From the NCBI GenBank assembly GCA_937916355.1, contig CALFTM010000049.1, positions 1 to 64,000 of the forward strand: 64,000 nucleotides of DNA. The letters are read 5' to 3'. Each line of letters begins with the position of its first letter. The stretch's first letter is position 1. The notes under the pieces are model-generated. The model worked only from the letters and a program-made list of their open reading frames with translations. It was not told where the DNA came from and searched no databases. This document shows, piece by piece, positions 1 to 7,788 of this stretch. The translations under genes and the position numbers were made by a program. The DNA is from an uncultured Bacteroidales bacterium (GTDB lineage Bacteria > Bacteroidota > Bacteroidia > Bacteroidales > Paludibacteraceae).

Positions 1-19
1 ATCGCTAATATAAAAACAA

Positions 20-36
20 GGCGAATGCGATTCGCC
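20..36. repeat. short GC-rich palindrome
   Basis: A perfect inverted repeat with 7-bp arms (GGCGAAT and ATTCGCC) around a 3-nt centre (GCG), in otherwise AT-rich noncoding DNA. It looks like a REP-type dispersed element, but only one copy was noticed in this window. A genome-wide count would decide. Confidence 0.4.
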
Positions 37-85
37 CCTACGATCACAAATCCTCATTTTTTGTTTCACAGGAAATCCCATCCCC

Positions 86-116
86 TTGTCAATCTGAAAT
101 TAATGTGTTATTTTTG
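86..116 (+). promoter_or_regulatory. predicted Bacteroidetes promoter for the 149 gene
   Basis: TTG at 86-88 and the -7 box TATTTTTG at 109-116 are 20 nt apart, matching the Bacteroidetes sigma consensus. The expected transcript start is near 123, about 25 nt ahead of the ATG at 149. Confidence 0.55.
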
Positions 117-148
117 TTGTCATATAAACAAAATTTTAAATCTTATAG

Positions 149-676
149 ATGAAAAAAATTATTGTAACTGTCGTTTTAAGTTTTTTCATATTCAGTCTGT
201 CCTCAAGAGATTTTTCATCTATTGAAAATCTTAATTCTGAGTTTATATTTTCTGTAAACTTAGATTCAGCAGAACAATTATCTTACGAAGAGGTAGAATC
301 TGATTATTTTCAAATCCGTAATATGATTAAAAGGCATCATGGTTGTTGGAACAAGTACTACAGATTAGGTGTTTATACATACGAAAAAAACATTTTTGAA
401 ATACTACAATGCACCAATGGTTACTCCGTCTTAACATATTTAGTCTTAAAAGAGGGGAAAAAATTTCCAAGAATGCTTTTAATTGACATGCGCACGGGAG
501 ACCAGAAGGAAGTGTCATTTAAAATAAATAAAGGATTAGTACATCTATCCTATATTGAACGTTGTGGTGAATTCCCCATAACAATTTCAGAGACATACTC
601 TTTGGATAGTAAATTCTCCGTAATAAAATCCCATGACATGCCTCCGCAAGAAGAAATTAATATTATCACCGAATGA
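149..676 (+). CDS. small exported protein of unknown function
   Basis: I do not recognise this 175-residue protein. The N-terminus (MKKIIVTVVLSFFIFSLSS) is a clear Sec-type signal peptide, so the product is probably periplasmic or outer-membrane associated. The mature part is hydrophilic with scattered aromatic residues and three cysteines (in a CCW-like patch and around FEILQC), and shows no obvious catalytic motif. A good promoter sits 25 nt upstream of the first ATG, which supports this start. It is followed by a gene-free stretch and appears to be monocistronic. The coding call is fairly secure; the function is unknown. Confidence 0.7.
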   Translation: MKKIIVTVVLSFFIFSLSSRDFSSIENLNSEFIFSVNLDSAEQLSYEEVESDYFQIRNMIKRHHGCWNKYYRLGVYTYEKNIFEILQCTNGYSVLTYLVLKEGKKFPRMLLIDMRTGDQKEVSFKINKGLVHLSYIERCGEFPITISETYSLDSKFSVIKSHDMPPQEEINIITE

Positions 677-930
677 TGGACTGACAAACCAACAAGTCTA
701 CAACATGCTAAAGATTTTTTCACGAAAAAGTCCTCTCAAGATTATTGATTTGCCCATGGCTTATTTGGGTTCTTATTCATGAAGAGGCGACTGTTGCAAA
801 CGGCATTTTAAGAAATCAGGTTATACATCCGTTCAAGAAAAAAGGGAAATGACAATTCCCCAAAAAAGAAAAAATCAAACATTTTTCAGAACAAAAAGGC
901 GAAAATATTTCTTTTTCTCAAATAAAAAAC

Positions 931-1030
931 TAACTTTGCCCTAACAGAAACATTTAATAAATGTTAAAAACCACTCTTGACGAGAGTGGAGAGAACGAGT
1001 TAGTAATAGTGATACTTTCTGAAGAATCAC
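931..1030 (+). promoter_or_regulatory. hppA promoter and structured 5' leader
   Basis: The stretch 677-1059 has no gene. It holds a -7 box TAACTTTG at 931-938 (weak TTTC -33 near 908), then two adjacent hairpins. The first has perfect 7-bp arms CCACTCT/AGAGTGG at 971-977 and 983-989. The second pairs 1009-1017 with 1022-1030 (GTGAT/ATCAC plus CTT/AAG). Transcription should start near 945, giving an unusually long (about 115 nt) leader. No known riboswitch was recognised. 677-930 looks empty. Confidence 0.5.
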
Positions 1031-1059
1031 AATTTTCTCACCTTTCAATTTAATATCTT

Positions 1060-3261
1060 ATGGGAAGTTTATTTTTTATTGTTCCACTGGCCTCCCTTTT
1101 AGCCTTGGGGTTCGCCTACTATTTTTACAAGTGGATGAAAAAAGAAGATGAAGGTACTGACCGCATGAAGGAGATCGCCCAGCATGTCAGGGAAGGTGCC
1201 ATGGCGTATTTGAAACAACAATACAAGGTTGTGATCATGGTTTTCATCGCATTGGCGATTTTATTTACAGTGATGGCAGTCTTCGGGCTACAAAATCCAT
1301 GGGTGCCTTTTGCTTTCCTAACCGGAGGTTTCTTCTCTGGACTGGCTGGATTTTTTGGAATGAAAACTGCTACCTATGCCTCTGCAAGAACAGCCAACGC
1401 AGCCCGCAACTCTCTCAACGATGGTTTGAAAGTGGCATTCCGCTCTGGAGCAGTCATGGGTCTGACCGTAGTAGGATTGGCATTGCTTGATATTGCACTT
1501 TGGTATCTGATTCTCGACTTCTTCATCGAAGCAGAAGGCGGACAGAAACTGGTCATCATCACCACCACGATGTTGACGTTCGGAATGGGAGCCTCAACGC
1601 AAGCACTTTTTGCCCGTGTAGGTGGAGGAATCTACACTAAAGCTGCCGATGTCGGGGCAGACCTTGTTGGTAAGGTGGAAGCTGGCATTCCTGAAGATGA
1701 TCCACGCAACCCTGCCACTATCGCTGATAACGTGGGCGACAACGTAGGAGACGTTGCCGGAATGGGTGCCGACCTATACGAATCATACGCAGGTGCGATT
1801 TTGGCAACCTCAGCCTTAGGTGCTGCCGCATATTCATCGGTGGGAGGTGAAATTCAAGAAAAAGCAGTTCTCGCCCCTATGCTCATTGCTTCTATCGGTG
1901 TGGTTTTGTCACTAATCGGCATATTTCTTGTTAGGACAAAGGAGGGTGCCAACATGAAGGAGCTTTTAGGTTCTTTGGGAAAAGGAACTAATATCAGTTC
2001 CATCCTCGTCGGTATCGCCACTTTTGGCATCTTATACGCGCTTAACATTGAAAACTGGTTGGGGCTATCATTCTCTGTAGTTGTGGGACTTACGGCTGGA
2101 GTCATCATCGGACAAGCGACAGAGTATTATACCTCACACACTTATTCTCCAACCCAAATGGTGGCAAAAAGTTCGGAGACTGGTCCGGCGACCGTCATCA
2201 TCTCAGGATTGGGATTGGGAATGATTTCCACAGCAATCCCGGTCATCACCATCGGTGCAGCCATCATTTTATCATACCTATGCGCCATCAGTTTCGACCT
2301 TGAACTCTTCTTTACTGCAAAAGGTTTGAGTCTCGGTCTTTACGGAATCGGTATCGCAGCCGTGGGTATGCTCTCCACATTAGGAATCACCTTGGCAACT
2401 GATGCCTACGGACCAATCGCAGACAATGCCGGAGGAAATGCGGAAATGAGCGAATTAGGAAAAGAGGTGCGCTCTCGTACCGATGCTTTGGATGCCTTAG
2501 GGAACACAACTGCCGCAACCGGAAAAGGCTTCGCTATCGGCTCTGCCGCCCTTACTGCCCTTGCTCTTTTAGCTTCATACATCGAAGAGATTAAAATTGC
2601 GCTGATCCGTGTTGGAGAGTCAACCATGACAATTGGAGAAAAGGTGGTTACCACCGCCGATGCGTCGTTGATTGACTTCATGGAGTTCTATCAAGTGAAC
2701 CTTATGAACCCTAAAGTATTAGTGGGTGTCTTCATTGGAGCTATGATGGCATTCCTATTCTGTGGATTGACCATGAACGCCGTAGGTAGAGCCGCACAAA
2801 GCATGGTGACCGAAGTACGCCGCCAATTCAAAGAGATTAAGGGAATATTGGAAGGAAAAGCGAAACCAGACTATGCAAGATGCGTTGAGATTTCAACAAA
2901 GGGAGCGCAAAGAGAGATGCTCTTCCCTTCTATCCTCGCCATTATCACACCAATGCTGGTAGGTGTCATTTTCGGAGTGGCAGGAGTACTCGGACTATTG
3001 CTGGGTGGTCTGGCTACTGGCTTCGTATTAGCAGTCTTCATGGCAAACGCAGGAGGAGCTTGGGATAATGCAAAAAAATACATCGAAGAGGGGAATTTCA
3101 ACGGCAAAGGCTCAGACAACCATAAAGCGACAGTTGTTGGAGACACCGTAGGAGACCCATTCAAAGATACATCAGGACCATCACTCAACATCCTCATCAA
3201 ACTGATGAGCATGGTATCCATCGTGATGGCTGGTCTAACCGTCTCATTTAGTTTGTTATAA
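1060..3261 (+). CDS. hppA: membrane-bound ion-pumping pyrophosphatase, K+-dependent type
   Basis: This integral membrane pyrophosphatase hydrolyses PPi and couples it to Na+ and/or H+ export across the inner membrane. The 733 residues fit the family (about 670-770 aa with 16 or so TM helices). The substrate-site signature DVGADLVGKVE lies near residue 197, followed by the Asp-rich block NVGDNVGDVAGMGADLYES (about 222-240) and a C-terminal GDTVGDPFKDTSGPSLN segment near 695. In GNTTAATGKG (about 481-490) the residue that is Lys in K+-independent enzymes is Ala, the mark of K+-dependent enzymes. Many of these pump Na+, and a Bacteroides homologue is described as pumping both Na+ and H+. The ion specificity here is inferred. 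It stands alone, with its own promoter and terminator. Confidence 0.96.
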   Translation: MGSLFFIVPLASLLALGFAYYFYKWMKKEDEGTDRMKEIAQHVREGAMAYLKQQYKVVIMVFIALAILFTVMAVFGLQNPWVPFAFLTGGFFSGLAGFFGMKTATYASARTANAARNSLNDGLKVAFRSGAVMGLTVVGLALLDIALWYLILDFFIEAEGGQKLVIITTTMLTFGMGASTQALFARVGGGIYTKAADVGADLVGKVEAGIPEDDPRNPATIADNVGDNVGDVAGMGADLYESYAGAILATSALGAAAYSSVGGEIQEKAVLAPMLIASIGVVLSLIGIFLVRTKEGANMKELLGSLGKGTNISSILVGIATFGILYALNIENWLGLSFSVVVGLTAGVIIGQATEYYTSHTYSPTQMVAKSSETGPATVIISGLGLGMISTAIPVITIGAAIILSYLCAISFDLELFFTAKGLSLGLYGIGIAAVGMLSTLGITLATDAYGPIADNAGGNAEMSELGKEVRSRTDALDALGNTTAATGKGFAIGSAALTALALLASYIEEIKIALIRVGESTMTIGEKVVTTADASLIDFMEFYQVNLMNPKVLVGVFIGAMMAFLFCGLTMNAVGRAAQSMVTEVRRQFKEIKGILEGKAKPDYARCVEISTKGAQREMLFPSILAIITPMLVGVIFGVAGVLGLLLGGLATGFVLAVFMANAGGAWDNAKKYIEEGNFNGKGSDNHKATVVGDTVGDPFKDTSGPSLNILIKLMSMVSIVMAGLTVSFSLL

Positions 3262-3287
3262 ACACTCTACATGGTATCATATTCACT

Positions 3288-3323
3288 CCCCGCACTTCCT
3301 TATGGCTTGTGCGGGGATTTTTT
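3288..3323 (+). terminator. intrinsic terminator of hppA
   Basis: A perfect 8-bp stem CCCCGCAC/GTGCGGGG (3288-3295 with 3309-3316) is followed by ATTTTTTT, 27 nt after the hppA stop codon. Confidence 0.85.
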
Positions 3324-3405
3324 GAAATAACATTGGTTATTACCTACAACAATATTTTTTATAAAAATAATCCTCTAAAAAAAAGGGACGTTACTATTTT
3401 TATTC

Positions 3406-3413
3406 TATTTTTG
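3406..3413 (+). promoter_or_regulatory. predicted pyrB leader promoter (-7 box)
   Basis: TATTTTTG fits TAnnTTTG. No good TTTG -33 box is seen about 19 nt upstream, so this is a weaker match. Transcription from here (about 3420) would include the short leader frame and the attenuator hairpin before pyrB. Confidence 0.45.
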
Positions 3414-3434
3414 TAAAAAATTTAAAACAAAGAA

Positions 3435-3461
3435 ATGAAAGACGTCACCCGACATATATGA
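3435..3461 (+). CDS. possible leader peptide upstream of pyrB (8 codons)
   Basis: An 8-codon frame (MKDVTRHI, stop TGA) starts about 15 nt after the predicted transcript start and ends 15 nt before the hairpin at 3476. Its position is what a transcription-translation coupled attenuator would need. The peptide has no run of one regulatory amino acid, so any control would more likely follow the UTP-sensed coupling logic of enterobacterial pyrBI. The frame could be chance. I give it only because of its placement. Confidence 0.25.
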   Translation: MKDVTRHI

Positions 3462-3475
3462 TTCAACAAAACAGA

Positions 3476-3511
3476 AACCAATGCGATTTTGGCTCGCGTT
3501 GGTTTTTTTTT
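3476..3511 (+). terminator. attenuator-like terminator in the pyrB leader
   Basis: Ten-base arms AACCAATGCG (3476-3485) and CGCGTTGGTT (3495-3504) pair with one T-G wobble, around a 9-nt loop. They run directly into nine T's (3503-3511). This sits 57 nt upstream of the pyrB ATG and well after the separate hppA terminator, so it most likely acts inside the pyr leader. Confidence 0.7.
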
Positions 3512-3567
3512 GAATTATCATATTCATTTAAAGCGAAATAAAAAACTAATTCTATAAATATAAAAAA

Positions 3568-4476
3568 ATGGCTGAAAAGAGTTTGGTATCAATCACGGAC
3601 TATTCGAAGGAGAAAATCCTACAGATCCTTCAAAAGGCCGCTACCTTCGAGGAAAATCCGAATCAGGAGGTATTGAAGGGGAAGGTGATCGCGACGTTGT
3701 TTTTTGAACCTTCGACACGCACCCGACTTAGTTTTGAGACGGCTGTGAACCGTTTGGGCGGACGAATCATCGGCTTTGCGGATGCTTCAACGACAAGCGG
3801 AACAAAAGGTGAGACTCTGAAAGACACCATCAAGATGGTGAGCAACTATGCCGACCTGATTGTGATGAGAAACCCGATCGAGGGGGCAGCCCGATATGCT
3901 GCAGAAGTTTCGGACGTGCCAGTGGTGAACGCAGGAGACGGTGCCAACCAACACCCCACACAAACCATGCTGGACCTCTACTCCATCATGAAAACTCAAG
4001 GGAAAATTGACAACCTGAAAATCTGTATGGTAGGTGATTTAAAATATGGCAGAACCATACATTCGCTAATTATGGCTCTCTCTCACTTCAATCCGACCTT
4101 TTCTTTTATCGCACCCAAAGAATTGGAACTACCAGAAGAATACAAACTCTTCTGCCGTGAACACAACATCCAATTCGAGGAGCATTTCGACCTGAGTGAA
4201 GAGAACATCGCTGATGCAGACATCCTCTACATGACACGCGTGCAAAAGGAGCGTTTCACCGACCTATACGAGTACGAAAAAGTGAAGGATGTCTACACCC
4301 TACGCAATAAGCTATTGGAGAATACCAAGCCCAATTTGCGCATTCTGCACCCACTCCCTCGCGTCAATGAAATCGACTACGATGTGGACAACAACGAGAA
4401 GGCATACTACTTCCAACAGGCAAAAAATGGTGTATACGCACGCCAAGCTGTGATTTGTGATTTGTTAGGTTTATAA
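3568..4476 (+). CDS. pyrB: aspartate carbamoyltransferase, catalytic subunit
   Basis: Catalyses carbamoyl phosphate + L-aspartate to N-carbamoyl-L-aspartate, the committed step of de novo pyrimidine synthesis, in the cytoplasm. At 302 residues it has normal length. The carbamoyl-phosphate loop STRTR is at 49-53, HPTQ at about 128-131 and HPLPR at about 261-265, all family signatures. The regulatory chain gene pyrI follows 12 nt downstream, so the enzyme is expected to be an allosteric c/r complex of the enterobacterial class. The attenuator-like hairpin in front suggests control by pyrimidine supply. Confidence 0.97.
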   Translation: MAEKSLVSITDYSKEKILQILQKAATFEENPNQEVLKGKVIATLFFEPSTRTRLSFETAVNRLGGRIIGFADASTTSGTKGETLKDTIKMVSNYADLIVMRNPIEGAARYAAEVSDVPVVNAGDGANQHPTQTMLDLYSIMKTQGKIDNLKICMVGDLKYGRTIHSLIMALSHFNPTFSFIAPKELELPEEYKLFCREHNIQFEEHFDLSEENIADADILYMTRVQKERFTDLYEYEKVKDVYTLRNKLLENTKPNLRILHPLPRVNEIDYDVDNNEKAYYFQQAKNGVYARQAVICDLLGL

Positions 4477-4488
4477 TTATCATACAAT

Positions 4489-4941
4489 ATGGAAAAAGAA
4501 TTAAAAGTAGCGGCACTCTGCAACGGAACCGTAATCGACCATATCCCATCCGCAAAACTATTCCAAGTCATCTCCATTTTAGGATTAGACGGAATACCCA
4601 ACCAAATAACTTTCGGGTACAATCTGGAAAGTAAAAAATTGGGCAAAAAAGCGATCATAAAAGTGTCTGACAAATATCTAAGTCAGGAAGAGGTGAACAA
4701 AATCGCCATCTTAGCTCCTCAGGCAAAAATCAACATGATCAAAAATTACGAAGTGGCAGAAAAAATGGTACTCCAACTTCCAGATGAACTAATAGGAGTA
4801 ATTAAATGCAAAAACCCCAAATGTATCACAAACAATGAACCCATGAGCACCAAATTCCGCACGATAGACAAAAAACTCAGTCTATTTAAATGTCATTACT
4901 GCGAAAGAATCATGGAAGGTGAAAACGCTGAAATTTTATAA
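4489..4941 (+). CDS. pyrI: aspartate carbamoyltransferase, regulatory subunit
   Basis: The regulatory chain binds nucleotide effectors and joins catalytic trimers through a zinc domain. The 150-residue length is typical. The C-terminal zinc site is intact: Cys107, Cys112, Cys135 and Cys138 (CKNPKC and CHYC), the same C-x4-C-x22-C-x2-C spacing as the E. coli chain apart from small shifts. The N-terminal allosteric domain begins with a stretch resembling KVAALCNGTVIDHIP. It lies 12 nt after pyrB and ends 4 nt before the preferred start of the next gene, so all three are probably co-transcribed. Confidence 0.96.
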   Translation: MEKELKVAALCNGTVIDHIPSAKLFQVISILGLDGIPNQITFGYNLESKKLGKKAIIKVSDKYLSQEEVNKIAILAPQAKINMIKNYEVAEKMVLQLPDELIGVIKCKNPKCITNNEPMSTKFRTIDKKLSLFKCHYCERIMEGENAEIL

Positions 4942-4945
4942 AGAT

Positions 4946-5512
4946 ATGAAGAGAGAATTTAAACCGGGAACCATGGTCTATCCGCTTCCTGCGGTAATGG
5001 TTTCTTGCGGAAAAACCGCTGAAGAATATAATATATTCACGGCATCTTGGGTCGGTACAATATGCTCCGAACCTGCCATGTGCTACGTGTCAATCCGTCC
5101 AAGCAGACACTCCTACGACATCATAAAACGTAACGGAGAGTTTGTCATCAATCTGACTACCGAAGAATTGGCGTATGCAACAGACTGGTGCGGTGTAAAA
5201 TCGGGAAGAGACTTCAATAAATTTGAGGAGATGAAACTGACTCCTCAAAAGACCTCTGTCATCGATTCTGTAATCATCAAAGAATCCCCTCTTTCAATCG
5301 AATGTAAAGTAAAGGAGATTATTCCATTAGGCTCACACGACATGTTCATCGCTGAGGTAGTGAACGTTTTAGCAGATGAAAAATTCATGGATCCTGAGAC
5401 CGATGCATTCAAATTGGAAGATGCCAAACTCATGGCATATTCCCATGGAAATTATTTCAAGATGGGTGAAAAAATCGGCAAATTCGGCTGGAGTGTACAA
5501 AAGAAGAAATAA
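4946..5512 (+). CDS. flavin reductase-like, FMN-binding split-barrel protein
   Basis: A 188-residue member of the flavoprotein family with an FMN-binding split-barrel fold (flavin reductase like). Such proteins bind FMN and reduce flavins or small substrates; the substrate here is unknown. The N-terminus carries the family block (PGTMVYPLPAVMVSCG), followed by the ASWVGTICSEPAMCYVSIRP barrel strands. I chose the ATG at 4946, because the longer frame from 4919 overlaps pyrI by 22 nt and adds nine residues outside the conserved start. It is the last gene of the pyr transcript, with a terminator 14 nt after the stop. A link to pyrimidine synthesis is only positional. Confidence 0.85.
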   Translation: MKREFKPGTMVYPLPAVMVSCGKTAEEYNIFTASWVGTICSEPAMCYVSIRPSRHSYDIIKRNGEFVINLTTEELAYATDWCGVKSGRDFNKFEEMKLTPQKTSVIDSVIIKESPLSIECKVKEIIPLGSHDMFIAEVVNVLADEKFMDPETDAFKLEDAKLMAYSHGNYFKMGEKIGKFGWSVQKKK

Positions 5513-5525
5513 AGAAGGAAGTCAA

Positions 5526-5562
5526 GACCCGAAAGCGACCATTCACTTTCGGGTCTTTTTTT
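5526..5562 (+). terminator. intrinsic terminator of the pyrBI operon
   Basis: A perfect 10-bp stem GACCCGAAAG/CTTTCGGGTC (5526-5535 with 5546-5555) is followed by seven T's. Confidence 0.88.
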
Positions 5563-5610
5563 ACGCTTAAACGACATTCATGCAGTTTTGGTTAACACCA
5601 CACATTCAAA

Positions 5611-5994
5611 TCACAAAAAAGCCTCAACATCGCACTCCAACGCATCAACCATCAGCTCCGATCTCTTGCGTTGGCTCATCTTGGCAATCACCTCGTTATA
5701 GCTATGGCGGACGAGTGTCTTAATCAGCAAGTCGCTCAACGACCCAAAGACATTCAGTTGGTTCCAATACTTTTTATTCATGTGCCAAGCCGGCACAATA
5801 TCGGGATAACGGTCTCGCAACAAAATAGCATAATCCGGATTACATTTAAGCACAAACCACTCGGTATCTTCCAGATCCAGCATAGCAAAAATCTTCTCTC
5901 CCACCCGAAAAGCCAATGTAGTCTCATCAAACGGGAAATACTCCGTCACTTGCGGAAGGGAGAGACAATAATCTCTGAGGGTTTCTATGTTCAT
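5611..5994 (-). CDS. MmcQ/YjbR family protein
   Basis: A 127-residue protein of the MmcQ/YjbR family, a small CyaY-like fold with proposed DNA-binding character. The molecular role is poorly known. Family marks are the N-terminal LRDYCLSLPQVTEYFPFD stretch, the FAMLDLE strand and the PAWHMNKKYWNQL segment. The length is normal. It lies just downstream of a degraded BRO/DinD-type reading frame whose last in-frame codons run into this gene's start, so its present upstream region was probably made by that decay. A promoter-like -7 box at 6196-6203 points toward it. Confidence 0.88.
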   Translation of the reverse strand: MNIETLRDYCLSLPQVTEYFPFDETTLAFRVGEKIFAMLDLEDTEWFVLKCNPDYAILLRDRYPDIVPAWHMNKKYWNQLNVFGSLSDLLIKTLVRHSYNEVIAKMSQRKRSELMVDALECDVEAFL

Positions 5995-6016
5995 TGGTAT
6001 TTATTTTTTTATTGAT

Positions 6017-6145
6017 AAAACGTTTATAATCCATTATAGCCTGATCAATAGAGAGTTCCGGGTCTTGCATTTGGTCTAAGCGTTGTGCTGCCACTTGCGC
6101 CATCCATTGTTTGAATGGCTCAGCCTTAGGTGAAGGTATTGCCTT
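6017..6145 (-). pseudogene. remnant of a BRO-N/DinD-type protein
   Basis: Reading the minus strand gives about 43 in-frame residues: KAIPSPKAEPFKQWMAQV, then AAQRLDQMQDPELSIDQ, then AIMDYKRF. This matches the segment after the Bro-N domain in phage antirepressor-like and DNA-damage-inducible D-type proteins (IPSPKAEPFKxW... DPELSI...). It is preceded in frame by a TGA (6146-6148) and has no start codon. The homology stops right after YKR, where the family normally continues GYSExWIxxR. Both ends are therefore missing. The match is from memory of the family; a protein search would confirm it. Confidence 0.7.
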
Positions 6146-6195
6146 TCAGGCAAGCCATAGGTCATTCCCTCTAAACCTCGGATGCAAGTTTTTCG

Positions 6196-6203
6196 CAAAG
6201 GTA
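6196..6203 (-). promoter_or_regulatory. promoter-like -7 box ahead of the remnant and MmcQ gene
   Basis: The minus strand reads TACCTTTG (TAnnTTTG). The -33 region is poor. It would transcribe across the dead BRO/DinD fragment into the MmcQ/YjbR gene. Confidence 0.35.
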
Positions 6204-6278
6204 ATGAAAAGTTTAGTTAAAACAGATGTAAACATCAGTTTTATTTTCTTGGTACTGCTTCCCCAACAGAGGCATTTA

Positions 6279-6500
6279 CCTGCCTGCAAGGCAGTACTAA
6301 GCGCAGCGTTGGTAACCTGGGACATAGTCTCAGGTCAGGGGCAACAGCGACAGTAACCCAAAATACAATCTCGGCACGAAGACGCACATCCTCCCTGCCT
6401 GCAAGGCAGTACTAAGCGCAGCGTTGGTAACCTGGGACGAAGTCTCAGGTCAGGGGCAACAGCGACGGTAACCCAAAACACAATCTCGGGCATAGAGACA
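6279..6500. repeat. two tandem copies of a GC-rich repeat, 115-bp period
   Basis: Copy 1 begins at 6279 and copy 2 at 6394. About 100 bp are nearly identical, with only a few base changes, and copies diverge after the ACAATCTCGG block. Each contains a perfect hairpin (TGCCT-GCA-AGGCA) and a second stem CCTGGGAC/GTCTCAGG with one G-T pair. Base composition is clearly richer in G+C than the surroundings. The open frames across it in both directions look like by-products of composition; I see no protein family. It may be a dispersed structured repeat. Confidence 0.75.
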
Positions 6501-6564
6501 AACCAAACCTCAGTCCTTGCATAAAAAACCATGCGAAAATGTTTCAACTAAGATGGAATTTCAT

Positions 6565-6572
6565 TATCTTTG
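6565..6572 (+). promoter_or_regulatory. predicted promoter (-7 box) for the 6666 gene
   Basis: TATCTTTG fits TAnnTTTG; a partial TTTC -33 lies near 6542. The start point would be about 6579, giving an 86-nt leader to the ATG at 6666. Confidence 0.5.
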
Positions 6573-6665
6573 TTATAAGTTGAAAGCTTTGGTATGGACA
6601 TTGTGAGGTTCATGTACACACTAAAGCCCAAAGTCCACAGAACCTCTCTCCATAAAACATACAAA

Positions 6666-7661
6666 ATGCAAGAAACCCGAGAACTCCTAATTAAACCTCG
6701 TACAGGTAGTGCGATCCTAAGTTCCAGTATTTTTTTCATTGTAAGTGCAGTATTCGCATATATTGGATATGCAAACAACAACCGTTCGTTTTTCTTTGAA
6801 GAATACAACCTAGAATTCATAGGAGCGATGTTAGTAGCAATATTATTTGCGGTTTTGGGCTTGCTTCAGGTAGGGTCTTCAATCCAAAGGAGGAAAAATT
6901 ATATTCGAGTAGACTCTAAAGGAATCACCATTAAAGCGCATGATAATCGCAATAGATCCAAACTACATCAATGCTCCTATGATTGGAATGAGCTATCTTC
7001 TTATACGCTGGACATTATTCCCGACAGAAGCAATAAGAAATCAACGATTTATAATGAGCAAACTGAAGGATACACAATTAAATTGTACGACTCCCATGGG
7101 AAAGAGTTGCAAAATATTCAATTAGACTATTTTTTCCCTCTATCAAGTATGGAGAAACTGGAGGAATTCATGGGATCACACTTGACCAACAAAATTATCT
7201 GTGATTTCTCAAAAATCGGTAAAGTCTCCTTTTATGAAAGGAAGATGGATTGGTTTTTAATAAAACTCATCATGGTTTTTTTATTATTAATCGGGGCATT
7301 AATTATGACAAATAATTTGATCGCTTTTAACACCCCAACATTAATAATTTTCTTAATAATCCCAATTGTTTTTGCTCCTACAATATACTTAGTACTCAAA
7401 TACGGAAACAAGAGCAAAGATCAGGGGGAAGCAGACCTCTCTATCGACAAGGAGGGAATCACAGTGAATATGCACGAATTAAAAAAAGTGAAAAACATAA
7501 GCCATAGCAGTTACCATTACTATTTTTTTGAGGGTAACGAAATGAACCTATATGATGCCAATAAAAAATTAATTTACTGTTTAGACTGCTCCAAATTAGA
7601 AAATTCTAAATATGTGAAAATGGTTTTCACGCAGTTTCTCCAAGAGAAAACGGAAGTCTAA
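6666..7661 (+). CDS. membrane protein with a duplicated TM-hairpin plus beta-domain module
   Basis: I do not recognise a named family. The 331 residues form two copies of one design: a pair of TM helices followed by a soluble, probably beta-rich domain of about 90 residues. Matching points are SKGITI and KEGITV at the start of the soluble parts, LYDSHGKELQNIQLD and LYDANKKLIYCLD near their ends, and closing helices EKLEEFMGSHL and KYVKMVFTQFL. This recalls bacterial PH-like/YcxB-type membrane proteins, but that is a guess. The frame is open from an upstream ATG at 6594. I prefer 6666 because the extra residues are basic and unlike a signal sequence. A bidirectional-looking terminator follows. 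Confidence 0.7.
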   Translation: MQETRELLIKPRTGSAILSSSIFFIVSAVFAYIGYANNNRSFFFEEYNLEFIGAMLVAILFAVLGLLQVGSSIQRRKNYIRVDSKGITIKAHDNRNRSKLHQCSYDWNELSSYTLDIIPDRSNKKSTIYNEQTEGYTIKLYDSHGKELQNIQLDYFFPLSSMEKLEEFMGSHLTNKIICDFSKIGKVSFYERKMDWFLIKLIMVFLLLIGALIMTNNLIAFNTPTLIIFLIIPIVFAPTIYLVLKYGNKSKDQGEADLSIDKEGITVNMHELKKVKNISHSSYHYYFFEGNEMNLYDANKKLIYCLDCSKLENSKYVKMVFTQFLQEKTEV

Positions 7662-7732
7662 GGTGTTAGATAAAACAACAAAACACTACGTCATATACTT
7701 GGATGGGTGAAATTGTAATGAAATAGCACACA

Positions 7733-7767
7733 AAAAGCCTAAATTCTTTTGTAGAACTTAGGCTTTT
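7733..7767. terminator. bidirectional terminator between convergent genes
   Basis: Arms AAAAGCCTAA and TTAGGCTTTT, with inner TTCT/AGAA pairing, flanked by A's and T's on the two sides. It can serve both the plus-strand gene ending at 7661 and the minus-strand gene ending at 7789. Confidence 0.8.
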
Positions 7768-7788
7768 CTTATGCTCAAACTCACCTAT

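Noticed and set aside
4919..4945. Upstream ATG for the flavin reductase-like gene
   Set aside because: Overlaps pyrI and adds residues outside the conserved start; the ATG at 4946 fits better.
6111..6356. 81-residue plus-strand frame across the GC-rich repeat
   Set aside because: Made by the repeat and by the antisense of the BRO/DinD remnant; no protein family.
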